From NCBI GenBank assembly GCA_016712595.1, contig JADJQT010000001.1, forward strand, positions 1,423,501-1,487,500: a stretch of DNA of 64,000 bases, written 5' to 3'. Made by a program: the position numbers and the translations under genes. Below the pieces are notes generated by a model. The model was not told where the DNA came from and did not search any database. It was given only the letters and a program-made list of their open reading frames with translations. Position 1 is the first letter of the stretch. Each line of letters opens with the position of its first letter. Positions 17,770-27,656 of this stretch are shown one piece after another. This DNA comes from Rhodospirillales bacterium. GTDB taxonomy: Bacteria; Pseudomonadota; Alphaproteobacteria; Rhodospirillales; Defluviicoccaceae.

Positions 17770-20559
17770 AGTCCCAGGCGGTCCTGGCGTTCGAGGGGCA
17801 CGTACTCGCGCAAGCGGACGGTGCGTAGCGGCGCGACCCCCAGCTTTTCCAGCTTGTTGGCGATCTTGCCGCGCAAGGGACGGGGGCACGTCGATCCGGC
17901 GGTCATCGACGACGCGCGCGGCACGTAAAAACAACGTCTTCATCTCGGCGAGTTCGGGGTGTGACCAGTCGAGCTCCCGAAATGCCTCGAACGCCGTCTC
18001 GACGAGATCAGCGGAGACGACCGCCTCCGGACCGGCGTAGAGCGGCGAGCGGTTGAGCAACTGGCTCAGCGCGGCAAGGAACGGCGCGCAGTGCTGGCCG
18101 GCACTGGCGAGGCGGACGCTCGCGGCGATGAAACTCTCGATCAGTTCGGCCTTGATCTCGTGCCCCACCCGCTCGAGTGCCCCGGCGAGGCGGACCAGTT
18201 CCGGCGGCGGGTCCTTGGGCGCGCGCAGTTTGGCAAGCTCGGGCGCGAGCACGCTTTCCTGCCGGTCGCGCGCCAGGCCGCCGGCGACGCGCCGCCACAA
18301 AATGTATTCCTGAAGCTTGCTGCGCTTGCCCGGAAAATAAAGACCGCGATCACGCAGGCGCCACAGGGCGTCGATCCGCTCGTCGTCCATCGGCGCGCCG
18401 TAGCCGGGGCGCAGGAGAAAACCGGCGACGATCAGCCAGGCCTCCTCGTGCTCGACCGATTGCCGCCGCTCGGCCATGCCCGCCGCCAGCGCCGGCCACA
18501 GGGCGCGGACCAACACCCAGTTCCACTCGGCGCGCGCCAGTCCCAGCGTCTTCTCCAGGCCCTGGAGGAGACGGCCGGCTGTGAGCTTGTCCCGCTTGCC
18601 GGCAGGCGCCGAGAAGGCTGCGGTAATTCGGGCGCTGGCGGCGGCGACCATTGCGGGATCGGCATTGGCGCGAACGTCCGCCAGCGCACCACCTGGCGGC
18701 GGCGCCGTGCCAGTGTCCACACGATCGTGCGGACGAAGGTTGAAGTCGAGCGGCCACGACTGATCGATCCGTGGATCGGTGCTGTGCACCGAGACCTGCA
18801 GCAGCCCGAGTTCGCTCAATGTCGCGTTCAAGCGCACCGGCAGCGTCGCGCCGGCATCATCGCCGCCGTGTTCATCCGCGATTTTCACCACCGTTTCCAG
18901 CGGCGGCAGTGCCTCGAAGGTGTTCTCGCTCCACAAGATCACGTCGCCCACCCGGCTCTTGCGATGGCGGGTCGATGAGTAGGCCTGAAAGCGCACCGGG
19001 CGATTGACCCGCAGCTCCAGGGCAAGGCCTTCGAGTGCGAAAGTCTGCTCCGGCGCGGCGCCGCGGGGAAGGACGCACACGAGCCGCCGCTCCGGCGCGT
19101 CGTCGCCCGTTCCGCTATCGCCGCCGCCGTGAACAGCGGTGCGCTGGGTTTCGAGAAACACCGCCCGCGCCGCGCCGGCCTCGATGCGCTCCGCCCGCAG
19201 ATGAAGCAGGCGGCCGAAGTGCGCCGCGCCGCGTGCCACCGCGAGATCAGGCTCGACATTGTCGAGGACGAGTGGGGCATAGCCCCCCTGCCAGGCGGTG
19301 ATCTGCTCGCAGATCCGCCGGCGCAACGCCGCGGGATAGAGCGAGCCGCCGTTGAACAGCACCGCGTCGACGTGGGGGCGCCCCGCCAGGAAATGGGCGA
19401 GATGACGGGTCACCGCGCTGTCGAATGCGTACGGCAGGCCCCATTCCTTCAGGCCGCCCAGCGCGCGCTGAGGCCGCTCCCCCAGCGCGCACGCCGGAAA
19501 GAAGCCATCGATCAGCAAGCCCTCGATCTCGGATCGCAACAGATGGGTCGATGCGGCGTCGGCAAACAGGCGCGAGCCGCGGCCGGGCACGGAGATCGGA
19601 AAAACATCCTCCGCCGCCCCCTCGGTCGCCAGCGCCCGCTCCTTGACGTCGCGGCAACGGGCGACGAGGTGCTCCCACTGGGCCCCCGACAGCTTACCGT
19701 CGCCGAGCGCCAAGCGTTGCTCGACGTGGTGGGCGAGGGCAAGGTCGATGTTGTCGCCGCCGAGCAAGATGTGATCGCTGACGGCGAGGCGCCGGATCGC
19801 GGTGTTGCCGGCGCGCTCGCGGCTGCGGTCGAGTTCGAACAGGCTGAAATCGGACGTGCCGCCGCCAACGTCGACGACGAGGACATGGCGGGCATCGGTG
19901 TCCGGCCCGCCCAGCCGTTGCCGCAAATCGTGCTCGACGTCGTGGCGTTCGAGCCAACAGTAGAACGCCGCCTGCGGCTCCTCCAGCAGGCGCACGGATT
20001 TCGGCATGCCGGCCTCGTGGGCGGCCGCCAGCGTCAGGCGCTGCGCCGCCTCGTCGAATGACGCCGGCACGGTGACGGTGATCTCCTGCGCATCGAAGCG
20101 AAAATCAGCGCCGGACGCGGCGAAGCGGCTGTCCCAGGCGCCGCGCAGGTAGTTGAGGATCAGCGCCGAGGCACGAACCGGCGAGATTTTCTCCGCCGCC
20201 GGCACGTCGTCCGATCCCCAGGGAAGGAAGGGCTGGGTGCGGTCGGCCGCGTGGTGGCAGAGCCAGGACTTCGCCGAATGGGCGACGCGTCCCGGAATCT
20301 CCGAGGCCTTGCGGCGGGCGAGGCGGCCGACGATCCATGCGCCCGAACCCGCCTGCCGACCCTGAAGCTGTGCCGCCTCGGCTTCGCCGGGCAGGTAGAG
20401 GAACGACGGCAGCGTCGGCGATGACGACAGGCCCGAGAGCGAATCCCACTGACTGACGGCAAATACGTCCGAACGTTCGCTGCCTTGCAGCGGGGCGAAT
20501 GCCATCGCCGAGTTGGTCGTGCCGAGATCGATGCCGATGCTGTAGCGGGCTTGTCCCAT
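17709..20559 (-). pseudogene. Long Hsp70-family protein with C-terminal DUF3731-like region, one frameshift
   Basis: The N-terminus has the Hsp70 phosphate-1 motif GIDLGTTNSAMAF, LLEEPQAAFYCW and the phosphate-2 motif VVDVGGGTSDFSLF. The later part (KRDKLTAGRLLQGLEKTLG onward) resembles the DnaK-related DUF3731 extension rather than a normal peptide-binding domain. The frame is intact to about base 17887. There a run of five G on the plus strand (17882-17886) holds one base too many: the frame departs into an Arg-rich tail that runs on to 17383. The family-like end (RPLRGKIANKLEKLGV through GLIFADGTSGEA) continues in the next frame to a stop at 17709. Corrected, the protein is about 949 aa. 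Either a recent inactivation or a base-calling error is possible. It follows the short Hsp70 gene by 30 nt. Confidence 0.82.
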
Positions 20560-20589
20560 TGCGAAGTGACGGTGCGCCTTCTCGCCGGA

Positions 20590-22447
20590 TTATTCCATGC
20601 GAACCTGGAACTCGACCTTCCAGCGGCGATCCGAGTTGAGGTGCTTCATCCACAACTCGAGGGTGCCGAGCTCGGTGACGATCGAGTTGATCTGCACCGG
20701 CACCGGCTGACCCGGCGGAAAGCCTTCGACCGACGGCAGGTTGACTTCCAGAAGACTGGTCTCCTGCAGGTCCTGCTCGGCATCGAAGAGGATCTGGCCG
20801 GCATGGTCGCCGCTGCGCACCTCCGAGGAGAAGAAGCGGAAGTCCGCTGGCCGGCCGGTGACGAGGCCGAATTCCTGGCCGCCGATCAGCAGTTCCGTGC
20901 CCTCTTCCATGCCTTGGGGGACGACGCACAGCGCCTTGACCGGCGGCTTGAACCCCGGCACCGCCATCATCGTCGTCTCGATGCCGACATAGTACGAACG
21001 GGCGGCGCCGGCCTTGATGCGGATGCCCTTGCCGGTGGCGCGGTTGCGCCCATAGAACGACGCGCCCTTGGCGACGGCGAGGTCGGGCTGGAAGCCTTCG
21101 AGCTCGCGAACCGGGGCGTCGCCGGCCCACGTGGTCAGAAGTTCGAGAATGCGGGCGCGCAGTTGCGCCGCCTTGAACACGCCACCGTTGAACAGCACCG
21201 CCGTCGGGGCGAGGAACGCCTTGTCCAGCGGCTCTTCGCCGATGAGCGCACGGAGCGCCTCGCTGGCCTTGACGTTGGCGAGGCTTCGGGTGAGGAAGCG
21301 GGCGAGATGCTTGCTGACCACCGGATCGGAGGCGTAGGGCAGGCCGAATTCCTTAAGGCCGGCGCGGCGCGTTTCCTGCGGCAGGTCGTCGATGCTGGTT
21401 TCGGCGAAGAAGCCGCCGAGCACGATCTGCTCCAGCATCGCCCGCTCGAGCGTGGTCGAGACCGTCGAGGCGAGCAGGCTCGATCCGCGCGACGGCACCG
21501 AGATCGGCACCTCGTTCAGCGATGGATCCTCGAACAGCGTCACCTTGGCCTTGGCGGCGGCGTGGATGAGGGCGAGGAACTGCCAGTCGCCGATCGTCTT
21601 GCCGGCGGCCTCGAGCTTGGCGCGCAAGGCATAGGCCAGCGCCAGATCCATGTTGTCGCCGCCGAGCAGGATGTGTTCGCCGACGCTGATGCGCTCGAGT
21701 TCGAGCGCGCCATCCTTCTCGGTGACCGCGATCAGGCTGAAGTCGGCGGTCCCGCCGCCGACGTCGCAAACGAGGACGATATCACCGGGGCGGACCTGCG
21801 CGCGCCATTCCTTGCCGGCCTGCGCCGTCCACGCGTAGAACGCCGCCAGTGGTTCCTCGAGGAGGATCACCTTGCCGAGACCCTGCGGCCTCGGCGGCCT
21901 CGGCCGTGAGGTTCCGCGCCACTTCGTCGAACGAAGCAGGTACGGTCAGCACCACCGTACCCTCGGATATGTCCCAGTCCCGCTCTTCGCTGCGCTCGGC
22001 GTAAAGGAACCCCTCCTTGATGTGATGGAGGTAGCGGCGCGAGCACTCGAACGCCGAGAGCTTCTGCGCGCCGATGTCCGACTGCCAGGGAAGCACCGGC
22101 TGCGTCGGATCGATGTGAGGGTTGGACAGCCACGACTTGGCCGACGTGACCAAGCGGTCGGGGACGAGCGCGCCGTGATCGCGGGCGAAGTGACCGACGA
22201 TGGTTCGTCCGCTTTCGCTCTCCGCTGGGTCCGGCTCCCACGGTAACGGCAGCGCGTCGGCGGGAAACTCGTCGGCATGGGGGATGTACAGCGCCGAGGG
22301 CAGGGTCGGCTTCTCGCCGATCTGGCTCGGTCCGAGGATCTGGGTGACGTCGACGATCGTGGTCTGATCGGTTTCCAGATCGGCGATGGCGACGGCGCTG
22401 TTGCTCGTGCCCAAATCGATACCGAGGCTGAAACGATGGCTGCTCAT
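20590..22447 (-). pseudogene. Short Hsp70-family protein, one frameshift
   Basis: Starts M-S-S-H-R-F-S-L-G-I-D-L-G-T-S-N-S-A-V-A, an actin-type ATPase phosphate-1 motif. The first frame runs to AEAAEAAG, then the sequence moves by one base at a CCC (plus-strand 21881-21883). It goes on in the next frame as KVILLEEPLAAFYAW, the phosphate-2 motif VCDVGGGTADFSL and GEHILLGGDNMDLALA, ending RRWKVEFQVRME. Corrected length is about 618 aa. The C-terminal part is shorter and differs from the DnaK substrate-binding domain. It lies between the DUF2760 gene and the longer Hsp70 gene on one strand, a grouping that recurs in proteobacteria. As written, neither Hsp70 of this cassette would be made in full. 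Confidence 0.82.
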
Positions 22448-22547
22448 GCGGGGTATCTGATCTCTGTCGTTCGCGGGTGGCCGACGGGCGGCCGGGGACG
22501 CACGGGAAGGCGGCCTTTATCGATCGTGCAGCCTTCCTCGACGCCGC

Positions 22548-23159
22548 TCAGGTGATTTCGACTTCGGCTGGTGCGATGGTCGGCAGGCGGTCTCCGCCGC
22601 TGCGCAGGACGCGCGGCAGCTTGACCCATTCGGTTCGCCAGCCGCGATGCACGAGGATACCGGTGAACGGCGCCTCGCCGCTGATCTTGCCGACGAGACG
22701 GTATTCGTCGGCGGGGTATCCCACCGGAATGCTGACTTTCGCGCCCTCGTTCTCGTCGCGGATGGGACGGATGCCGAAATGCTCGCGCAGCGCCGAACGG
22801 CAGCCCTCGTGCACGACACGCGCTGCGGCACCGACCTGTGCGTCGGCGTAGGCGGTGACGTCATCCATGAGGAAATCGATGAGCCGGCCCTTCTCCTGCA
22901 GTGTGGCGAGGAAGCTGACGATCTCCGCCTCTGCCTGATTGGGGGCGGGCGGCACCGGCGCCGGTTTGGCGGCCACGGCGACGGGTGCGGGGGGCGTGGC
23001 CTTGGTCCCCCGGTCGAGGAGAACCAGCAGGAGCAGAAGGCCGGCGACGGCGACCGTCCCATAGGACACGTAGGGCTGGTAGACGCTGGCGTCGGGCACA
23101 AAGGCGAGCGCGCTCAGGACGAGCACGACGACGGCAGCGAGAATCACGACAACTTTCAT
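22548..23159 (-). CDS. DUF2760 domain membrane-anchored protein
   Basis: 203 aa from ATG at 23159, with CGGAG about 5 nt upstream; the open frame further out is not needed. Two hydrophobic segments (VVVILAAVVVLVLSALAF and, after a short loop, a Val/Leu-rich helix near residues 34-48) anchor it to the inner membrane. A Pro/Ala-rich linker leads to the soluble domain from about residue 75 (EIVSFLATLQEKGRLIDFLMDD, AARVVHEGCR, GWRTEWVKLPR), which matches the DUF2760 pattern. The function is unknown. The domain occurs beside atypical Hsp70 genes, so it is a likely partner or membrane tether of the two Hsp70 proteins encoded next. Confidence 0.8.
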   Translation of the reverse strand: MKVVVILAAVVVLVLSALAFVPDASVYQPYVSYGTVAVAGLLLLLVLLDRGTKATPPAPVAVAAKPAPVPPAPNQAEAEIVSFLATLQEKGRLIDFLMDDVTAYADAQVGAAARVVHEGCRSALREHFGIRPIRDENEGAKVSIPVGYPADEYRLVGKISGEAPFTGILVHRGWRTEWVKLPRVLRSGGDRLPTIAPAEVEIT

Positions 23160-23371
23160 TGTGCTCCGATCTCGTCGTTGTTCGGGGCGCGGCACGGACG
23201 CGCCAAAGCCCTTACAAACCGGCAGAGGGCACACCCTGGCCGGTTTGGCAAGTGACAAAGCCGTTGATGTCCTGTCGCGCGCCGCCCCGCGATCCCCTTG
23301 ATGTGATGGCGGAGGCCGGCTTTCTTTCGTTCGCGCCGGTCGTCCCCGCCCTTCTTACCTCGGCCTTAAGG

Positions 23372-24052
23372 TCAGCTTCGCCGCATCAGGTGCAGGCGCA
23401 TCGGCTGATCGAACTCCCAGCCGTCCGGCGTTTCGGTGCCGAGTTTTTCGAACAGCGCCCGCAACTCGTCCTCCTTCTCCTCGAAATCCTCACGGATGTG
23501 CGGGTTGATCATCGTCAGGCGATCGTGGAACGCCGAAAAGCTCTTCATCCGCACGGTATCGATATAGGTGAACGCCTTCTCCAACAGGAGCCCGAATTCG
23601 GGGCCATTGCGCAAGGCCTCCTGCGCATGGTTGCGCACGGCCGTCTCGTCGTGCACCGGCTTCATCGTCTCGAAGTAGGGTCCCTCGGGCAGCGGTTCCG
23701 ATATCAACAGAAGGCCACCCGGCTTCAGCACGCGGGCCGCCTCGCGCATCGCCTTGAACAGCCCCGCCTGATCGACGTGGTGCAGGCTGTTGAAGAAGAC
23801 GATGATGTCGATGGATCGCGCGGCGAAGGGCAGATCCTCGGCAATGCCGGGCATGTAGTGCTCGTCGCCGACGGCGGCGACCGCCTGAGCGTGAGCCAGA
23901 TGTTTCGGGCTGACTTCGATTCCGGTGACGTGCGCCCCTTCCCGCGTCATCAGCCGCACCAACCATCCGTCGCCGCATCCAACGTCGACCACCGTTGCAT
24001 CCTTCAGCGGAAGCAACTGCTTGATCACTTCGGCGCTCGTCCGCCTGTCCAT
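23372..24052 (-). CDS. Class I SAM-dependent methyltransferase
   Basis: 226 aa. Motif I is VVDVGCGDGWLVRLM (residues about 21-35). The acidic end of beta-2 is in GIEVSPKHL, and motif II is IIVFFNSLHHVDQ with the usual LKPGGLLLISEP afterwards. This is the Methyltransf_11 pattern seen in UbiE- and cyclopropane-type small-molecule methyltransferases. The C-terminal part, with several acidic pairs (REDFEEKEDELRALF), is not diagnostic. It is transcribed away from the acyl-CoA dehydrogenase gene, sharing a 100-nt divergent gap, and stands alone. The substrate is unknown. Confidence 0.82.
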   Translation of the reverse strand: MDRRTSAEVIKQLLPLKDATVVDVGCGDGWLVRLMTREGAHVTGIEVSPKHLAHAQAVAAVGDEHYMPGIAEDLPFAARSIDIIVFFNSLHHVDQAGLFKAMREAARVLKPGGLLLISEPLPEGPYFETMKPVHDETAVRNHAQEALRNGPEFGLLLEKAFTYIDTVRMKSFSAFHDRLTMINPHIREDFEEKEDELRALFEKLGTETPDGWEFDQPMRLHLMRRS

Positions 24053-24152
24053 GTCGTGCCTCTCGTTAACCCGCTGGTTGCCTCGCTCCGGCCACGTTAA
24101 AAGACCGGATGAGCGCTGTTGTTATGGGCGGTAGTTGTAGCGGATTAGCCGA

Positions 24153-25304
24153 ATGGTGGAAACCTTCGAAGACGTGAGGGCGTCGGTTCGCGCTCTGTGT
24201 ACCCGTTTTCCCGGCGCGTACTGGCGGGCGCTCGACGCCGAGCGGTCGTATCCCGACACGTTTGTCGCCGCGTTGACCCAGGGCGGCTTCCTCGCCGCGC
24301 TCATTCCGCCCGAATACGGTGGCAGCGGCCTCGGCCTCGCCGCCGCCGCCGCCATTCTCGAGGAGGTCCAGAAAAGCGGCTGCAACGGCGCCGCCTGCCA
24401 TGCGCAGATGTATACGATGGGCACGCTGCTGCGCCACGGCTCGCCGGCGCAAAAAGCGGAGTTCCTGCCGAAGATCGCCGCCGGCACGCTGCGCCTGCAG
24501 GCATTCGGCGTCACCGAGCCGACCAGCGGAACGGACACCAGCCGCATCCGCACGACGGCGGCGCGCGATGGCGACGACTATGTGATCAACGGCCAGAAGG
24601 TGTGGACGTCGCGCGTTGAGCACTCGGACCTGATGCTTCTGCTCGCCCGCACCAGTCCGCGGGCGGCACAGGGGCGGCCGCACGATGGCTTGTCGGTGTT
24701 CCTCATCGATATCCGCCAGGCCCGCCAGCACGGGCTTTCCATCCGGCCGATCGACGCGATGATCAACCATCACACCTGCGAGGTGTTCTTCGATGGGCTG
24801 CGGGTTCCGGCACGCGCGCTGATCGGCGAGGAGGGGCGGGGCTTTCGCTATATCCTCGACGGGATGAACGCCGAGCGCATCCTCATCGCCGCCGAGTGCC
24901 TCGGCGATGCCCGCTGGTTCATCGCCCGCGCCACCGCCTACGCCAAGGACCGCATCGTCTTCGACCGGCCAATCGGCCAGAACCAGGGTGTGCAGTTCCC
25001 CATTGCCCGCGCCTACGCCCAGTCCGAGGCGGCGGCGCTGATGATCGAAAAGGCGGCGGCGCTGTTCGACGCCGGGGCGCCGTGCGGTCCCGAGGCGAAC
25101 ATGGCCAAGCTGCTGGCGGCGGACGCGTCGTGGGCGGCGGCGGACATGTGCCTGCAGACGCACGGCGGATTCGGCTTCGCGCGCGACTATGACGTCGAGC
25201 GCAAGTTCCGCGAGACGCGGCTCTATCAGGTGGCGCCGATCTCGACGAATCTGATCCTCGCCTATCTTGCCGAGCACGTGCTCGGCCTGCCGCGTTCCTA
25301 TTGA
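24153..25304 (+). CDS. Acyl-CoA dehydrogenase
   Basis: 383 aa, full length for the family. The N-terminal helical domain is followed by LIPPEYGGSGLGL, the FAD- and substrate-contact region FGVTEPTSGTDTS, then VINGQKVWTSR. The C-terminal domain ends with QTHGGFGFARDYDVERKFRETRLYQ, where Gly-Gly and Arg residues bind FAD. The position often filled by the catalytic Glu of short- and medium-chain enzymes reads YQVAPIST here, so the base may lie elsewhere or the enzyme may act on an unusual acyl-CoA. It removes hydrogens from the alpha and beta carbons of an acyl-CoA and passes electrons to ETF. Its stop overlaps the start of the YdcF-like gene (TGATG). Confidence 0.88.
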   Translation: MVETFEDVRASVRALCTRFPGAYWRALDAERSYPDTFVAALTQGGFLAALIPPEYGGSGLGLAAAAAILEEVQKSGCNGAACHAQMYTMGTLLRHGSPAQKAEFLPKIAAGTLRLQAFGVTEPTSGTDTSRIRTTAARDGDDYVINGQKVWTSRVEHSDLMLLLARTSPRAAQGRPHDGLSVFLIDIRQARQHGLSIRPIDAMINHHTCEVFFDGLRVPARALIGEEGRGFRYILDGMNAERILIAAECLGDARWFIARATAYAKDRIVFDRPIGQNQGVQFPIARAYAQSEAAALMIEKAAALFDAGAPCGPEANMAKLLAADASWAAADMCLQTHGGFGFARDYDVERKFRETRLYQVAPISTNLILAYLAEHVLGLPRSY

Positions 25305-25885
25305 TGCAAGATCAAACGCCGGGTCTCGCGTCGGCGCCGGACGTGGTGGTGATCTTGGGCGCGGCGATGGCGGCGCCGGGCGTACCGGGGCCGGCGCTTG
25401 TCCGCCGCCTGCAGTTCGGCGTCGCGACCTTTTGCGATCGTCATGCCGGCCATCTTCTCGTCTCCGGCGGCGTTGTCGGCCCACCGCCCGCCGAAGCCGC
25501 GATGATGCGCGATCTGGCGCTCGCCCGTGGCGTTCCGCCCGAGCGAATCCTCGTCGAGGACGCCTCGCGCAATACCTTCGAGAACGCGCTGTTCTGCGGG
25601 CAAATCATCCGTGCGCGGGCATGGACGCGCGTCGTCGTCGTCACCGACGCGCACCACCTGCCGCGCGCGCTGTTCGTCTTTCGCCGGCTGGGGCTGCCGG
25701 TCTCGGGCGCCGGCGTGCCCCGCCCGGCGGGATCGAGCCGGCTGGAGCGGCTGCGCGATCATCTCGACGAACGCCTGCGCCTGCTGCGCACGGCGGCGCT
25801 GTTTTTAACCGGCGCGCACACACCGCTTGTCGCCTATCACTGGGGTGAGCGCTCCGGGGATGACCGTTCTAGGGGCGATCGATGA
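25304..25885 (+). CDS. YdcF/SanA-like DUF218 protein
   Basis: 193 aa from ATG at 25304, overlapping the preceding stop. It has the DUF218 pattern: VVVILGAAM at the start, LVSGG in the middle, then EDASRNTFENALF and VVVVTDAHHLPRALFVFRRLG. Family members (YdcF, SanA, ElyC) form a Rossmann-like fold and are linked to envelope functions; YdcF binds SAM in vitro. No clear transmembrane segment is present, unlike ElyC. Coupling to an acyl-CoA dehydrogenase gene is unexplained and may simply be transcriptional. Confidence 0.78.
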   Translation: MQDQTPGLASAPDVVVILGAAMAAPGVPGPALVRRLQFGVATFCDRHAGHLLVSGGVVGPPPAEAAMMRDLALARGVPPERILVEDASRNTFENALFCGQIIRARAWTRVVVVTDAHHLPRALFVFRRLGLPVSGAGVPRPAGSSRLERLRDHLDERLRLLRTAALFLTGAHTPLVAYHWGERSGDDRSRGDR

Positions 25886-25924
25886 CCGGTGGAGCGATTT
25901 CCGCCGCCGGGCCACGCGGTTCCG

Positions 25925-26440
25925 TCAGCCGGCCGTCGTCGCCATGGTGGCCTCGATCGGCGGTGCCTGGCGCAGGGTCTGCAGCACGACGCAGTAACGT
26001 TCGGTGAGCTTGAGCAGCGTTGCGAGCTTTTCGGGTGAGGCGTCGGTCTTCAGCGCGAACGAAAGGCGGATGGCGCCAAAGCCGACGCTCGCCTCGCGGT
26101 CGACACCGAGCGTGCCGCGAAAATCGAGATCGCCCTCGGCGGTGATCCACCCGCCCTCAAGGGTGATGTCGAGCGCCGTCGCCACCGCCTTCACCGTCAC
26201 GCCGGCGCAGGCGATCAGCGCCTGCAGCAGCATGTCGCCCGAGCAGGCGAGGCTGCCGTCACCGCCGCTCGCCGGGTGCAGGCCGGCGGTGATCATCCCG
26301 CGCGCGGTCTCCACCGAACATGCCACCATCGCTTCGTCGAGTTCCGCCTCGGCCTTGAGGGTGACCACGGCGGTCGCGGGCGTCTCGCGGTAACGCTGCT
26401 TGAGCGGCGCCTGCAGGGCGCGGAGATCTTCGGCATTCAT
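25925..26440 (-). CDS. OsmC family protein
   Basis: 171 aa. The OsmC/Ohr fold is indicated by LHPASGGDGSLACSGDMLLQALIACAGVTV and by a second conserved Cys in LTERYCVVLQTL, at the usual distance. In Ohr and OsmC these two Cys residues reduce organic hydroperoxides; many YhfA-type relatives keep the layout without tested activity. The CSGDMLLQALIAC stretch carries the first conserved Cys in the central helix. It stands alone, divergent from the aldo/keto reductase gene across a 250-nt gap in which no gene was found. Confidence 0.82.
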   Translation of the reverse strand: MNAEDLRALQAPLKQRYRETPATAVVTLKAEAELDEAMVACSVETARGMITAGLHPASGGDGSLACSGDMLLQALIACAGVTVKAVATALDITLEGGWITAEGDLDFRGTLGVDREASVGFGAIRLSFALKTDASPEKLATLLKLTERYCVVLQTLRQAPPIEATMATTAG

Positions 26441-26689
26441 TGCAAACGTCGTTCCTTCTCCCGGTCGCCACCTTGGCAGCAGGAGCGGCCGTCTCCGGCC
26501 GCCGCCGACTCCATCATCCCTCGATCCTAATGCCGTGGCGAAAGGCGCGCCAGCCCACGGACGTCGTTCGTTCGTCCGTCTTGCGTCCGCCCTTGCTGCA
26601 AGGCTGCGTGATCCGCGCGCGCACCCAGCGGCGCGGTCTTGATCGGCGCGGGCAACGCTCCGATGTCAGAAGGGCAGGGAGTTCGAGCC

Positions 26690-27571
26690 ATGACCGATTC
26701 GACGACAGCCGCAGCAACGCCGGCCGCGGGTTCAACCAGCACGTGGCTGGGCGGCGCGATTACGCTTGGCAGTGCGATCACCACCGGCCGGCTCGGCTTC
26801 GGTGCCATGCACCTGACCGGATCCGGCGTCTGGGGCGAGCCGGCCGATCCGGCGGCGGCGCGGCGAGTGCTGCGGCGGGCGCTCGATCTTGGCGTTCGCT
26901 TTATCGATACCGCCGACGCCTACGGACCCGAGGTCAGCGAGGAGATCATCGCCGCCGCCCTTTATCCCTATCCGAAGGATCTCATTATCGCCACCAAGGG
27001 CGGCCTGGTTCGCCCATCCGCCGGGCGCTGGGACCGCAACGGCCGGCCGGAGCACCTGCGTGCCGCCTGCGAGGCCAGCCTGCGCCGCTTGCGAGTCGAG
27101 CGCATCGATCTCTATCAGCTTCACGCGCCGGACCCGCGCGTGCCGATCGAGGACTCGATGGGCACGCTCGCCGACCTGCAGGCACAAGGCAAGGTTGGCT
27201 GCGTCGGCGTATCGAACGTCAGCGTCGCCGAGCTGCGCCGGGCGGGCAAGATCGTCGACGTGGTCTCGGTGCAAAATCGCTACAATCTCGCCGACCGCTC
27301 GTCCGACGACGTTCTCGGCGAATGCGCGCGCCTCGGCATCGCCTTCCTGCCCTGGCGGCCGCTGTCCTCGGACGGGGATCGCCGTCGGACTGTGCTGGAG
27401 ATCGCCCGCGCCCGCGACGTCTCGGCGGCGCAGATCGCGATCGCCTGGCTGCTCGCCCGCTCGCCGGTGATGCTACCGATTCCGGGAACGGCGTCGCTGC
27501 GCCACATCGACGACAACTGCGCCGCCGCAGGCCTGCGGTTGTCGGCGGAAGAAATCGCCGCTCTCGCCTGA
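26690..27571 (+). CDS. Aldo/keto reductase
   Basis: 293 aa from ATG at 26690 with AGGGAG 8 nt before it. The TIM-barrel AKR pattern is present: LGFGAMHLTGSGVWGEP, then the catalytic Asp and Tyr in FIDTADAYGPEVSEE, the Lys in IIATKGGL, and the His-bearing strand DLYQLHAPDP. The NADPH-binding C-terminus has PIPGTASLRHIDDN. Family enzymes reduce aldehydes or ketones with NADPH in the cytoplasm. The nearest recognisable style is the AKR subfamily of plant auxin-induced and bacterial YajO or Tas-like reductases. The substrate is not predictable. Confidence 0.86.
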   Translation: MTDSTTAAATPAAGSTSTWLGGAITLGSAITTGRLGFGAMHLTGSGVWGEPADPAAARRVLRRALDLGVRFIDTADAYGPEVSEEIIAAALYPYPKDLIIATKGGLVRPSAGRWDRNGRPEHLRAACEASLRRLRVERIDLYQLHAPDPRVPIEDSMGTLADLQAQGKVGCVGVSNVSVAELRRAGKIVDVVSVQNRYNLADRSSDDVLGECARLGIAFLPWRPLSSDGDRRRTVLEIARARDVSAAQIAIAWLLARSPVMLPIPGTASLRHIDDNCAAAGLRLSAEEIAALA

Positions 27572-27656
27572 GCCGGGGGCTTACTCCGGCCCGAGGCAGC
27601 AGATGGGCGTGCAAACAGGCGTTGCCGCCGGAGGGGGGCGTTTGTACGCTGGCGTT

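Noticed and set aside
17882..17886. Programmed ribosomal frameshifting in the Hsp70 genes
   Set aside because: The slip sites are short homopolymers without a nearby stimulatory stem or internal Shine-Dalgarno that I can see, and the shift would have to be highly efficient. Mutation or sequencing error is simpler.
20485..21909. A 474-codon plus-strand frame across the short Hsp70 gene
   Set aside because: It is the mirror of a gene with clear Hsp70 motifs on the other strand and has no domain of its own.
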